Source of the DNA: Microthrixaceae bacterium
GTDB lineage: Bacteria; Actinomycetota; Acidimicrobiia; Acidimicrobiales; Microtrichaceae
Assembly: GCA_027493675.1 (NCBI GenBank)
Contig: JAOSKI010000041.1
Location: 4,246 to 68,245, forward strand
Direction: 5' to 3'
Length of the DNA: 64,000 nucleotides
A model generated the notes under the pieces. It had not been told where the DNA came from. It searched no databases and saw only the letters and a list, made by a program, of their open reading frames with translations. Positions 19,298-28,916 of this stretch are shown here, piece by piece; position 1 is the stretch's first letter, and each line of letters begins with the position of its first letter. Position numbers and translations under genes: made by a program.

Positions 19298-19377
19298 GGT
19301 GTCAACCCTACGATTCGTCTCCCAGTCGGCGGCCGTCGCGGCGAGCCGAGCGGGACCGTCGGCTCAGCCGTCGGTGG

Positions 19378-21344
19378 TCAGGGGTCGGGGCGGCACGGCT
19401 GGGACAGGACCTGTCCGCAGTCGGGCAGCGGTTTCGGTTCCGGGGCGTTCCGGAGCAGTCCGAACACGATCTTCGACGGGTGCTCGGCGTCGTGCAGGAC
19501 CGTGTTGGTGGCCTGCTCGTCGAGCGGCGTGAAGCCCTGCTCTCCCGTTGTGCTCGGGGTGTCGATCCAGATTCGGATCCGTGAGCCCTTCCTGAACGCG
19601 TAGGAGAACTTCTGGATCTCGACGCGGCCCAACGTCGGCTCGCCGGGGGTGAGCGGTTCGAGGGCCGTCTCGGTGAGCGGATGGAAGGGGCGCAGCTCGC
19701 TGGAGCGCTCCTCGTCGAGCGCCCGCTGCGACATGCGCAGCCACCCCCGTTGCACGTACTGCTCCTGACCGTCGGGACGGACCTCGGTGACGGTCACCTG
19801 CAGGTCGGTGTCGGTGGCCGTCGATGCCAGCCACAGGTCGGCGCTCGCCGAGCCGTACACGACCACGTCCTCGTCGAGGGGAGCGGTGGTGAACGCAGCC
19901 GAGCCGGTCGTCGAAGGTACCTGCGTCTGCCAGCTCCCGCCGTCGGGCTCGAGAGCGGCGTTCACCGTGGGCCCCGGCTCCGGGAACGAGTAGCTGGTCG
20001 GGTCGCCACCGTCGCCGGGCGGTGAGTCGCCCAGGAGCCGTCGGGTCCGAGCCACAACGTGGTGGCCTCGACCTCGGGGGCGAAGCGGTCGACCGGGATG
20101 ACCCAGCCCGGTTCGGCCTCGGTGAGCTGGGCGTACTGCGGAAGCGGCGCGCCGGGGCCGGTCGAGTCCTGCCAGAGCTGCACGTGGGGTTCGTCGTCGA
20201 ATCCGTTGTCCTCGCCTTTGACGAAGTGGTCGAGGAACCGGATCAGGTGTTCCTGCCAGGTCCTGCTCTCGTAGATGTCGTGGCCGCCGTTGGTGCCCAC
20301 GTACCACAACCGCTGCGGGTCGAGCGTGTCCTGGTAGTAACCGCCACGCACGCCGGTGGCGCCGTCCTGCCACGCCTCGATCGACAGCACCGGTACGTCG
20401 ATGCGATCGGTCCTGGTCCACAACAGGCGGGACTCATTGAACTCGTCGTGGAACGGATGCTGGGCCTGCATCGCCGGTGGAGAGGTGTTCTCGCTCAGCC
20501 CCAGGTGCTCGTCGATGCGCTCGATGCATCGCTGGTCGCCCTCGTCCTGCGCGGTGGCGCGGGCGTACTCCCAGTTCTCCTGGATGAACAGCCACCACCC
20601 GTTGGGGAACAACACGTTGGGGACCCCGCCGGGGGAGCCGACATCGCGCAGCGGATCGGTCACCACCATCCCCGGGACGATGGCCTTCAGGTGCTCGGGT
20701 TGCTCGACCGCGGCGAAGAGCTGGCCGATCCCCGCGTAGGACCAGTTCGCCATCCCGATGCTGCCGTCGGACCACTCCTGTTGCGCGGCCCACTCGATCG
20801 CGTCGGCGCCGTCGGTACCCCAGTACGGGCTGAACAGGTCGAACCCCCCGCCGTCGGAGCAACCGGTGCCGCGCATGTTCACTCCGAGCACCGCGTAGCC
20901 GGCCTCGAGCAGAAGGGTGTCCAACGGTGGCGACATGGCGGTGTCGCCCTTCAGGTAGGAAGCGCCGCCGATGCTGCCGGCGTCGTACCCGCTGTAGTTC
21001 ATGACCACCGGGTGTGGGCCGTCGCCTTCGGGCAGCAGGACGCTGTAATGCAGCTCGGTGCCGTCGTCGGCCTCGAAGTAGCCGGTCAGCCGATCGGCCC
21101 ACGGGGGTGCCGACGGATCACGCGTCCCGTCGGTGGTCGACTCGGCTCTGGTCGATTCGGTCGTGGTCGTCGACGACGCGTTCTGGTCGTCGCCTGCGCA
21201 GCCGGCCAGCAGCAACGCCGCCGCCGACAGGATCGCCCAGGCACTCGTCGTTCGGCCTGCACGGGCACCGGGCCGCGCCCTGCCGTTGTTCACCGCCCTG
21301 CTGCTGTTCACCGCCCTGTCGATGCTCACCCCACGATGTGCCAT
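19378..21344 (-). CDS. CocE/NonD family hydrolase (S15-like acyl hydrolase), lipoprotein (frameshift near 20035)
   Basis: Exported serine hydrolase of the CocE/X-Pro dipeptidyl-peptidase family, about 650 residues. The start ATG 21344 gives a signal ending LLLAGCAGDD (lipobox) and a Ser/Thr linker. Seen: LLPEGDGPHPVVMNYSGYD, NMRGTGCSDG, IGMANWSYAGIGQ with the Ser nucleophile, IEAWQDGATG and NGGHDIYES for acid and base, and a C-terminal jelly-roll domain (PLDEDVVVYGSASADLWL, IQKFSYAFRKGSRIRIWI). One frame change lies in GGGCGGTGAGTCGCCC near 20035. It likely hydrolyses an ester or amide outside the cell; the linked TetR suggests induction by a small ligand. Confidence 0.85.
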
Positions 21345-21360
21345 GCAGGCACTCTGCCAC

Positions 21361-21381
21361 GTAGACAACAACGTTGTCTAC
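21361..21381. promoter_or_regulatory. 21-base palindrome, candidate TetR operator
   Basis: GTAGACAAC-AAC-GTTGTCTAC, a perfect nine-base inverted repeat with three-base centre, 17-37 bases upstream of the CocE-like start. AT-richer than its surroundings. Likely target of the TetR encoded at the end of this transcription unit. Confidence 0.6.
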
Positions 21382-21423
21382 GTGTCTCCGTCGACGGGTG
21401 CTCTACACATGGTGCAGGGTGGA

Positions 21424-22761
21424 TCAGGAGCAGGTCGACACCGGAGTGGCGCCGTGCATCAGGTCCATGATCCACGCCAGGCCCTGCTGGTAGGCGGGGA
21501 CGCCGCTCGGTGCGTGTTCACCCTCGGGCAGCTCGCGCATCTCCACGGTCCCACCCGCGTCGCACAGGCGCCGCGCGAGCGCCCTGCCGTGTTCGATCGG
21601 CACGACGCTGTCGGTGCGGCTGTGGACGATCAGCACCGGTGCGGTCCCCGGAGTTGCTCCGGGCACGTTCGCAGACAGGGCGCTCGCCCACGGCTCCAGC
21701 GTCGTCATGTCCGCGCGGGTCAGCGGCTCGCCAGGAACCAGGTCGGGTTCGCAACTGTCCTCGAGCTGGTCGAGCACGTCGAGCCCCGCGTCGCTCAACA
21801 CCGTGTCGAGATCGAACTCGTCGCCGGTGGCGGCCAGGCCGGATGCGACGATCACCGCGAGCGCCCGCAGCAGCGGACGTTCATCGCTGGAGTCGATGGT
21901 CACGAACTCGGGGACCTCGCTCGCCGGCGCCCCGGCGAGCACCCCGGCGATCTCCAGTCCGGGCGCCCACTCGGCCGCGATCTGGGCCGCCCAGGCGGCG
22001 GCGTGGCCACCTTGGGAGTACCCCGCTATCCCCACCGCGCCGGTGGAGCTCACCTCGTCGAGCTGTCGGGCGGCGAGAAGCGCGCCGAGCACGCTGCGTC
22101 CCGCGCCTGGCCCACCAGGTAGGGTGTGGGCCACCGACGCCGAGTCCCTCGTAGTCGGTGGACACCAGCGCGAACCCGTCGGCGGCCACGTTGCGGCTCA
22201 ACAGGATGATCTCGACTGCGTAGCCGCCTCGGTCCGCCAGGGCCACCGACGGTGCGCACACGTCGGCTGTGCCGGTGGTGCCGTGGGCGTGGGCGACGAG
22301 GGGGCCAACCGCCCGCCGGCGCTTCGGTGTCGGGCAACGTGACCACACCTGTGACGGCGATCGGCTCACCGGTGACCGACTCCGACAGGTACATGATCCG
22401 TTGCCACCTTGCGCCCGCAGGAGCACCCTCGACGGGTTGGACGCGTATGAGATCCCCGTGGTCTCCCGCCGGCAGCGGATCGGGGACGTCGTGGAAGCCG
22501 GTGTCGTCGGGCGCGAACCGCTCGACGGCCGGTGCAGCGGCGGGAGCGGTGGTCGTGTCGCCCTGCACCGACGAGGTCGTCTCGTCCTTCGTGGTGTCGG
22601 AGCCGGCACCGGTGTCGCTGTCGCCACCGTTGTCGCCGTCGCCGTCGCCGCCGCAGGCCACGGCGACGAGAGCGACCACGACTGCGATCGCCGTCCGGCG
22701 GGCGCGGCCTCGGCGAGCAGCACGTGGCCGACCGGGCTGTTCGATGCGGCGAGGGTTCATC
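21424..22761 (-). CDS. secreted lipase/alpha-beta hydrolase, LIP-type (frameshifts near 22310 and 22125)
   Basis: Predicted exported lipase of about 445 residues. The start ATG 22761 gives a basic N-terminus and hydrophobic VVVALVAVACGGDGD, a lipobox-like signal, then a long acidic/Thr linker. Seen: VERFAPDDTGFHDVPDPLPAGDHG split by frame changes, GEPIAVTGVVTLP, GTTGTADVCAP, DGFALVSTDYEGLG, GIAGYSQGGHAAAW with Ser nucleophile, PVLIVHSRTDSVVP with the Asp, and LPEGEHAP with the His. It resembles secreted LIP-family triacylglycerol lipases. It is followed on the same strand by the CocE-like gene. Confidence 0.82.
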
Positions 22762-23512
22762 GCCCCAGGGTGGTCTCCCCCCCGGGTTTCGGCCTTTGGC
22801 GGGGGTGCCCCGCGGTCCTCAGTTGTGGGTCCCAGCCACCACGCTGCCCCCCCGTTATTGCCAGTGCCCCCCCCCCCCCCCCCCCGCCCGCTGCGACCGC
22901 CACGAGCGCGCGCGCACCAGGGGTGTTTGTTTTGGGTGCCCCCCCCCCCCCCCCCCCGCTCCACCGCATTGGTGTTGGGGCTTTCCCGGCGACGATCCTC
23001 GATTTCGGGGGGGGGCGGGCCCGTTTGGTGGTGGGCTTGGTGGGAGGGGGCCTCAGGGTTCCCCCCTGGGGTCCCCTCCCGCGGCCCCCCTCTGGCACGG
23101 GGGGGGGGTGTCCCGGCCCCCCGCGTGTGTTCAGGCGGTGGTCCACGAGTGGGTGGGTGGCGGGTTGGCAGGAGTGGGGCGGCCACCCGCGCTGCCTCAC
23201 CTCTGTTCCAGGCCGGGTCCTCTGCCGCCCCCATGCCCCCCATGGGTGGTGGGGTTTTTTGGGTTGGTGATCAGATTTGTTGGTTTGGTGGGCGGGGCCT
23301 CTCCCTCCTGGCCGCCGAGTGGGTGTCTTGGCTCGGGGGGGCGGGCGCTGCGTCGCGGCGCGGGCTGGGCGGCGTTGCCCGCGGTGCGACGATCCCACAC
23401 CCCCCCCGCGGCCTCGCTGCCCCGCTCTCTCGCGTGGTGGGCGGGGGGGTTGCCTGGGGTTGGGCCGGGGCGTGTGCTGGCGCCCCCCCGGGGGGGGCGG
23501 TTTGACGGGCGC
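22762..23512. other. 751-base C/G homopolymer-rich stretch, no gene
   Basis: No credible gene on either strand. Two C runs of 19 bases (22867-22885 and 22939-22957), several G runs of 7-10 bases and words such as GGGTGGGTGG give a composition unlike anything else in the window. Open frames across it are Pro/Gly/Arg low complexity. It separates the lipase start from the end of a TetR gene. It may be real low-complexity DNA, but poor base calling or a bad join is more likely. Confidence 0.7.
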
Positions 23513-24125
23513 TCACCGTGGCGCGCACGCGCGGACGAAGCGGGTCACCACCTCGTCCACGAAGGCGTCGTCGATGCCGGCGCCGTCCACGAGCGCTACG
23601 GCGAGCAACGGTCCCACGAGCATGAGGCCGGTCCGCTCGGGGTCGACCAGCACGTCGGGATCGAGCACACGTTCCTCTACCGCCCGGCGGAAGACCTCGG
23701 TTGCGAGGTCCTGCTGGGAGACCCGCATCTCCTCGTCCAGGCCGGCCATCTCGTCGGACTGGGACCTGAGCAGGATCAGTGCCGGAAGCAGGCGCTGCCA
23801 TTGCGGATCGGCCAACGAGCGGGCGAGCTGACCGACCAGCTCCCGGAGGGCGTCGAGCGCCGGCACGTCGTCGTCGACCGGTTCGAGGCGGGGCATGCAC
23901 TCGGTGAACACGTCGGTCACCAGGTCGTCGCCGGGTCTTCCAGTGGCGGTACACGGTCGACTTGGCCACACCCGACCGGGCGACGACGGCGTCGACGGTC
24001 AGCCCGTCGGGGCCCAGCTCGACGAGCAGCTCACGGGCAGCCTCCATGACCGCCGCATGGGAACGGGCGACTCTCGGGTCGGTCACGTGCTCCGACGCCG
24101 GCGGCGGGTCGCATCTCGGTGACAT
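23513..24125 (-). CDS. TetR family regulator of the divergent MFS pump (frameshift near 23945)
   Basis: Repressor of about 200 residues. The start ATG 24125 lies within the divergent promoter region. HTH: HAAVMEAARELLVELGPDGLTV and SGVAKSTVYRHWKTR, a canonical TetR recognition helix. After a one-base change the ligand domain continues GDDLVTDVFTECMP to VTRFVRACAPR. It is divergent from an MFS drug-efflux-type gene with a palindrome between them, the classic autoregulated efflux arrangement. Confidence 0.82.
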
Positions 24126-24170
24126 GTGCCTCCTCGTGTGTCGCGGCCAGCATACTTGATCATTAGGATC

Positions 24171-24193
24171 CGATACAGTACGGTCTCGTATCG
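24171..24193. promoter_or_regulatory. candidate TetR operator between regulator and MFS gene
   Basis: CGATAC-11 bases-GTATCG, a perfect inverted repeat in the 119-base divergent intergenic region. AT-rich compared with the flanks, and placed to overlap promoters of both genes. Confidence 0.55.
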
Positions 24194-24244
24194 TTATGGG
24201 CCGAGCGCCCGTCATCATTCTGCCCTTCCCCCTCAGGAGATCCC

Positions 24245-25890
24245 GTGGCCGTACCACCCGACACTCAGCCCACGGCGCCGCATGCGAAGCTGCTGCTCCC
24301 CGAGGACGCCGTCGACGACGCCCGGAGACGGACCTGGATCCTGGTGGCGATGTGCACCGCGCTGGTAGCGGTGGTCGCCTCGGTGTCGGGGCTCAACGTC
24401 GCCCAACAGGACCTGGCGGTGCACCTCGGCGCGAGCCAGGGCGAGCTGCTGTGGATCATCAACGGCTACACGATCGCGCTCGCCGCGCTGCTGCTCCCGA
24501 TCGGTGCGGTGGGTGACCGCTGGGGCCTGCAAGTGGGTGCTGGTCAGCGGCCTGGTGCTCTTCTCCGCCGCGAGCATCGCGTCGTCGCAGGCCACATCGG
24601 TCGAGATGCTCATCGCCTTCCGGGTCGCTGCCGGCACCGGCGCCGCGATGATCATGCCGGTGACGTTGTCGGTCATCACCTCCCGTTCCCGCCCACGAAC
24701 GTGACCGGGCGGTCGGCATCTGGGCGGGGTTCGCGGGCGCCGGTGGCATCCTCGGCCTGATCATCTCGTCGGTGATCGTCGACAACTTCACCTGGCCCTG
24801 GGTGTTCGCCATGCCTGCCGGGATGGCTGCGATCGCCCTGGTGATCACCGCGGTGGTCGTGCCGCACTCCCGTGAGCACCAGCAGGGTCGCTTCGACGTC
24901 GTCGGTTCGCTCCTCGCCGCTGTGGCCGTCGGTGGTCTCGTCCTCGGGATCCAGGAAGGCCCGGAGTCGGGTTGGACCGAACCGCTCACGGTGATCGGCC
25001 TCGTGATCGGCGTCGCGTCGGTGCTCGGTTTCGTCGTGTGGGAGCTTCGCCACGAGAACCCGCTGCTGGCGGTGCGGGTCTTCCGCAACCGCACTCTGAC
25101 TGCCGGGTCGGTCAACCTGCTTGTCGTGTTCGCCGTGATGGGCGGCCTGTTCCTGGTGCTGGTCCAGTTCCTCCAGGCGGCGCTCGGCTACTCGGCGATC
25201 AAGGCGTCGCTCAGCCTCCTGCCGATGGCGCTGATCATGATGCCGCTCTCCGCAGTCGCGCCGACGATCGCCGGTCGGGTCAGGTTCCGGCGCATGTTCG
25301 TCACCGGCACACTGCTGGTCGCAGGGCGGGCTCGGCCTCATGGCAGCGATGGCCAGTGTCGAGGGCGGCTACATGTCGGTCGTGCCCGGGCTCGTGGCGT
25401 TGTCGATCGGCATCGGACTCGTGATGACCCCCGGCACGACCGCCATCACCGGCTCCCTGCCCGTGGAGGAACAGGGGGTTGCCTCGGCGCTCAACGACGT
25501 GGTCACGCAGGTCAGCACGACGATCGGCGTCGCCCTGATCGGCAGCATCCTCAGCGCCGGCTACTCGTCAGCGGTTGCCCGGACCGCCGGCGCGCTGCCG
25601 CCGAGGCCGCCGAGGCGGTCCGTTCGGGCATCGGCGGCGCCGTCGTCGCGAGCCGACAGATGGGTGCCGCAGGCGAAGGTGTCCTGGCGGGCGCCGCAAC
25701 GCCTTCGTCGACGGGTGGACACGCTCGATGTGGGTGAGCGTCGGTTTGTCGCTGGCCGCCGCGGCGTTCGCGTACTTCTGGACACCCAGCCGGGCGGGAA
25801 GAGCTCGCGGCGAGGGCCGGCGCGCTGGCTGCGGCGGGCATCGACGACGACGGTGCCCTCGAGCTCGTGGTGATCGAAGCGGTCGACTGA
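24245..25890 (+). CDS. MFS transporter, DHA2 (14-TM drug:H+ antiporter) family (several frameshifts)
   Basis: Inner-membrane efflux protein of about 545 residues. The GTG start at 24245 follows AGGAG. Seen: VSGLNVAQQDLAVHLGAS in TM1, LLWIINGYTIALAALLLPIGAVGDRWG (family motif A region), TGAAMIMPVTLSVI (motif C-like), FTWPWVFAMPAG, ENPLLAVRVFRNRTLTAGS, and VEEQGVASALNDVVTQVSTTIGVALIGS in the last third. Frame changes lie near 24525, 24690, 25325, 25600, 25700 and 25810. With the divergent TetR it is probably an inducible multidrug or metabolite exporter of the EmrB/QacA/SmvA type. Confidence 0.82.
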
Positions 25891-25977
25891 GTCGGACCGG
25901 CATCGTTCCAGGTGGGTGGGCAGGAGGGTCGACACCGACCCTGCGCCTTGCTGAGGTGCATCACCCAGCCTCCGTCG

Positions 25978-26366
25978 ATGGATGACGAGCCCCGGACACC
26001 AGGGGTCACCGGACGGGAGCCTGCCAGGATCCCACGCATCGACCCGGCGCACGTCGTCGACGTGTTCGTCTACGTCGTGGTCCTCAACCTCGCGGCGCAG
26101 TGCGCCGAAGGTCATCACGGAGACCTTCACGACGTCGCTCGCGGTCGCCGTGCTGCTCAAGGTGGTGCTGGAGGGCGTGCTGGCTGTCCTCGGGGGGTTC
26201 TACCTCGTCACAGGCCTGATCCTTGCCCTGCTGCCGGCCCGCCTCGGGGTCCGGCGGCTGCTCGCAATCGACGACGGGCCTGCGGGGATCACCGGGGGCC
26301 GGCCTTCCGGGCTTCCCCACGCCGAGCGGGTGGCGGCGAGGTCCTGCGCGGAGAGCCCCCACGTAA
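25978..26366 (+). CDS. small membrane protein, end unresolved (frameshift near 26100)
   Basis: The ATG at 25978 opens RIPRIDPAHVVDVFVYVVVLNLAAQ; one frame change near 26100 continues VITETFTTSLAVAVLLKVVLEGVLAV and LVTGLILALLPARLGVRRLL. Three hydrophobic spans are visible. Related actinobacterial membrane proteins, from memory, have about 50 further residues between the second and third spans, so an internal deletion is possible. No stop is reached before the convergent pstS gene, so the 3' end overlaps it or is hidden by another indel. Function unknown. Confidence 0.4.
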
Positions 26367-27321
26367 CCGACCTCACCGACCGGCGCGATCCCCTCGTCGG
26401 ACAGGTAGCGGTCGACCCACGCCGTCAGCGCCGCGTTCTGCTCTGCACTCTGCTTGTTGACGTAGATGAACAGCGGCCGGCTGATCGGATAGGACCCGTC
26501 CGCCACGGTCTCATCGGACGGCGCGACGCAACCGTCGCCACCATCGACCTGCAGTATCCTCACACCGTCGGCGTTGCGGGCGAGCGCGAACCCGACCCAG
26601 CCCAGACCCGCATCCGAGCCCTGGATGCCCTGGACGATCACGTTGTCGTCCGCCGGGGCCTGGTAGTCGGGACGGGTGGTGGCGTCGGTCCCGCGGTCCT
26701 CGTTGAAGCTCCTTGATCACCAACTCGACGAAGCTCGAGAACGTGCCGGACTCCTCGCCGGGGCCGGTGATCTCCAGCGGAGCATCGGGAAGCTCGGTTT
26801 CCGAGCCCAGTTCGGCGGCCAGGTCCTGCGCGTCGGCCCAGTTGGTGAAGCCCTGCGACTCCGGGCCGATCAGCGCGTAGAGGTCTGCCGGCGTGAGGCG
26901 AAGTGACCGCGTCGTTCGCCTCGTTGGTCACGATCGACAGTCCGTCGATGCCGATCTGCAGTTCGACGAACTCGATCCCGTTGGCCTCGCACGCCTCGAT
27001 CTGCTCGCCGGAAATCTTCGACGATGCGTCGTTGACGTCGGTCTCGCCGTTGCAGAACAACTCGAAGCCGTCGCCGGTGCCCGGGCCGTCCACCGAGACC
27101 TCCACGCCAGGGTGCTCCCCTTGGAAGGCCTCCGACACCGCGACCGAGATCGGTTCCACGGTCGACGAGCCCGACACGACGATCGACCCTGAGGGGTCAC
27201 CGCCCTGGGTCGAGCCGTCCGGTTCGGCGGAGTCGGACGTGTCGTCACCACATGCGACGGCCAGGAGGCACGACGCCAGCAGCGGTGTCGCCCAGGTGAG
27301 CAGGCGCTTGGTTCGGTTCAC
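26289..27321 (-). CDS. pstS: PstS phosphate-binding lipoprotein (several frameshifts)
   Basis: High-affinity phosphate ABC transporter binding protein, about 340 residues. The GTG 27321 follows GAGGAGAACACT. Signal LLASCLLAVACGDD with lipobox; then GSIVVSGSSTVEPISVAVSEAF (phosphate-loop Ser/Thr), VDGPGTGDGFELFCNGETDVNDASS, a broken middle, and QGIQGSDAGLGWVGFALARN. At the tail, removing one G near 26318 gives a natural RSAWEARKAGPR end with TGA at 26289-26291. Frame changes lie near 26910, 26710, 26355 and 26318. No pstC, pstA or pstB is in the window. A PHO-box-like repeat lies 92 bases upstream. Confidence 0.85.
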
Positions 27322-27412
27322 AGTGTTCTCCTCAGGTAGTCCGATGGTGGTTGGCGAACCGGTCAGGCCGCGGGACCGGACCGTAGGAGGGCTGTGTGAA
27401 GGGCCGGGAAGC

Positions 27413-27434
27413 CACGGGTGAACCGCAGGGGAAC
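27413..27434 (-). promoter_or_regulatory. candidate PHO box (PhoP site) upstream of pstS
   Basis: On the minus strand GTTCCCCTGCG followed directly by GTTCACCCGTG: two 11-base direct repeats matching the Streptomyces-type PHO box unit (GTTCACC with 11-base period). It lies 92 bases upstream of the pstS start. Binding by PhoP is inference. Confidence 0.55.
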
Positions 27435-27604
27435 AAGTGGCCAAACCTGGGCGTCGACGTGGTCGCGCTGCTCGCGATGACGCGCCGGTCCGCGGCGCAG
27501 GTCCCGTGACATCCACAGCTTCGATCACCCATCTAGGGTGATGTGCTGCAAAGACCGGGACGGCAGGATTACGCCGCCAACCCGACGACCCGAGGAGAAA
27601 CACA

Positions 27605-28093
27605 ATGCCTGATCTGATCGCCATCGGCTACGACGACACCACGACCGCCCTGTCGGCGCTGGACGAAGTGGGTCGCCTCGCACAGGACCTGGTCATCCAG
27701 CCCGACGCCGTCGCGGCTGTCGTGCGCAACGAGGACGGCAAGTTCCGCACCATCACGAACCAGCACGAGGTCGGAGCCGGTGCCACCTGGGGCATGTTCT
27801 GGGGCCTGCTGTTCGGGCTGCTGTTCTTCGTGCCCATCTTCGGCATGGCCATGGGCGCGGCCTTCGGGGCGCTCGGGGGCAAGCTCGCCAAGGGCTCGAT
27901 CAGCAAGGAGTTCCAGGAGCAGGTCCGCTCCGCGATGCAGCCGGGCACCTCCGCCCTGTTCATGATCGTCGAGCAGATGACCACCGACAAGGCCCTCGAC
28001 GGGCTCTCGCAGTACGGTGGGACGGTCATCAAGACGTCTCTCAGCGCCGAGGACGAAGCCGAGATCCAGAAGCACCTTCACGGAGAGGCCTGA
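27605..28093 (+). CDS. DUF1269 family membrane-associated protein
   Basis: Intact 162-residue protein. The ATG follows GAGGAGAAACACA. Seen: LIAIGYDDTTTALSALDEV, then a hydrophobic glycine-rich segment WGMFWGLLFGLLFFVPIFG and MAMGAAFGALGGKLAKG, and a C-terminal globular part with GTSALFMIVEQMTTDKAL. This is the DUF1269 pattern; members are linked to stress-type operons but have no established activity. It is first in a three-gene operon (4-base gap to the next gene). Confidence 0.85.
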   Translation: MPDLIAIGYDDTTTALSALDEVGRLAQDLVIQPDAVAAVVRNEDGKFRTITNQHEVGAGATWGMFWGLLFGLLFFVPIFGMAMGAAFGALGGKLAKGSISKEFQEQVRSAMQPGTSALFMIVEQMTTDKALDGLSQYGGTVIKTSLSAEDEAEIQKHLHGEA

Positions 28094-28097
28094 TCAG

Positions 28098-28532
28098 ATG
28101 AGCGAAGCCGAACTTCTTCCCGGACCCGTCGACTACGTGCTGTTGGAGTTCCCGGGTGACGTACCCCTCGGCGAGGCAGCAGCAGCTCTGTTGGAGCTGG
28201 TCGACTCGGGGATCGTGTCGATCTGGGACCTGATTGCGATCCGCAAGGAGGCCGACGGGAGCTTCTCCGGCATAGAGCTGGACGCGGTCCACGAGTCGTT
28301 CGCGGTGTTCGAGGGAGCCCGGAGTGGTCTGCTCGGTGACGAGGACGTGGCCGAGGCCGCCGGGGCACTCGACGCGGGCACCGTCGCGGTGCTGATCGTC
28401 TGGGAGAACACGTGGGCCGAGAGGTTCGTGACGGCGGCGTTCGGGGCCGGAGGCCAGGTCGTCGCATCCGGGCGGATCCCCGCCGCCGAGGTCATCGAGG
28501 CACTCGAGGTGCTTGAGGCCGAGACGGCCTGA
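28098..28532 (+). CDS. DUF6325 family protein
   Basis: Intact soluble protein of 144 residues starting four bases after the DUF1269 gene. Seen: GPVDYVLLEFPGDVPLGEAAAALLELVDSG then IWDLIAIRKEADG, and a second related half with GTVAVLIVWENTWAERF. Such proteins normally accompany DUF1269 and SHOCT genes, as here. Function unknown. Confidence 0.8.
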   Translation: MSEAELLPGPVDYVLLEFPGDVPLGEAAAALLELVDSGIVSIWDLIAIRKEADGSFSGIELDAVHESFAVFEGARSGLLGDEDVAEAAGALDAGTVAVLIVWENTWAERFVTAAFGAGGQVVASGRIPAAEVIEALEVLEAETA

Positions 28533-28569
28533 GGCCGCAGCAGATCAGAATCGAAGCAAGGAGACACCG

Positions 28570-28866
28570 ATGCCAGGATTGCTCAGGGGCGTTGCCCGTA
28601 CAGCGGTGGTTGCCGGGACGGCGACCGCTGTGAGCGGGCGGGTCCAACGCCGTCAGGCCGAGAAGTTCGCGCAACGCGACGCGGGCATCTACGCACAGCG
28701 GGAACAGGCCTATCAACAGCAGGCGGCGCCCGCGGCTCCACCTGCTCAGGTGCCGCCCGGCGACGACATGGTCACCCAGCTGCAGAAGCTCGGTGACCTC
28801 AGGAGCCAGGGCATCCTCACCGAAGAGGAGTTCGCGGCCCAGAAGGCGAAGATCCTCGCCGGCTGA
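28570..28866 (+). CDS. SHOCT domain protein
   Basis: Intact protein of 98 residues, third gene of the operon. The ATG 28570 follows AAGGAGACACCG. N-terminal hydrophobic stretch RTAVVAGTATAVSG, a Gln/Ala-rich middle, and a C-terminal SHOCT motif: LQKLGDLRSQGILTEEEFAA then KAKILAG. SHOCT domains are short oligomerisation modules; a role with the two preceding proteins at the membrane is inferred. Confidence 0.88.
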   Translation: MPGLLRGVARTAVVAGTATAVSGRVQRRQAEKFAQRDAGIYAQREQAYQQQAAPAAPPAQVPPGDDMVTQLQKLGDLRSQGILTEEEFAAQKAKILAG

Positions 28867-28916
28867 GTCGACGTGACAGCATTTCGGGGCGCTGCACCCG
28901 GTCGGGCCACCCGGGA

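Noticed and set aside
22765..23510. Pro/Gly/Arg-rich open frames of 200-400 residues on both strands
   Set aside because: They arise from the C/G homopolymer tract, show no conserved motif and contain implausible runs of a single residue.
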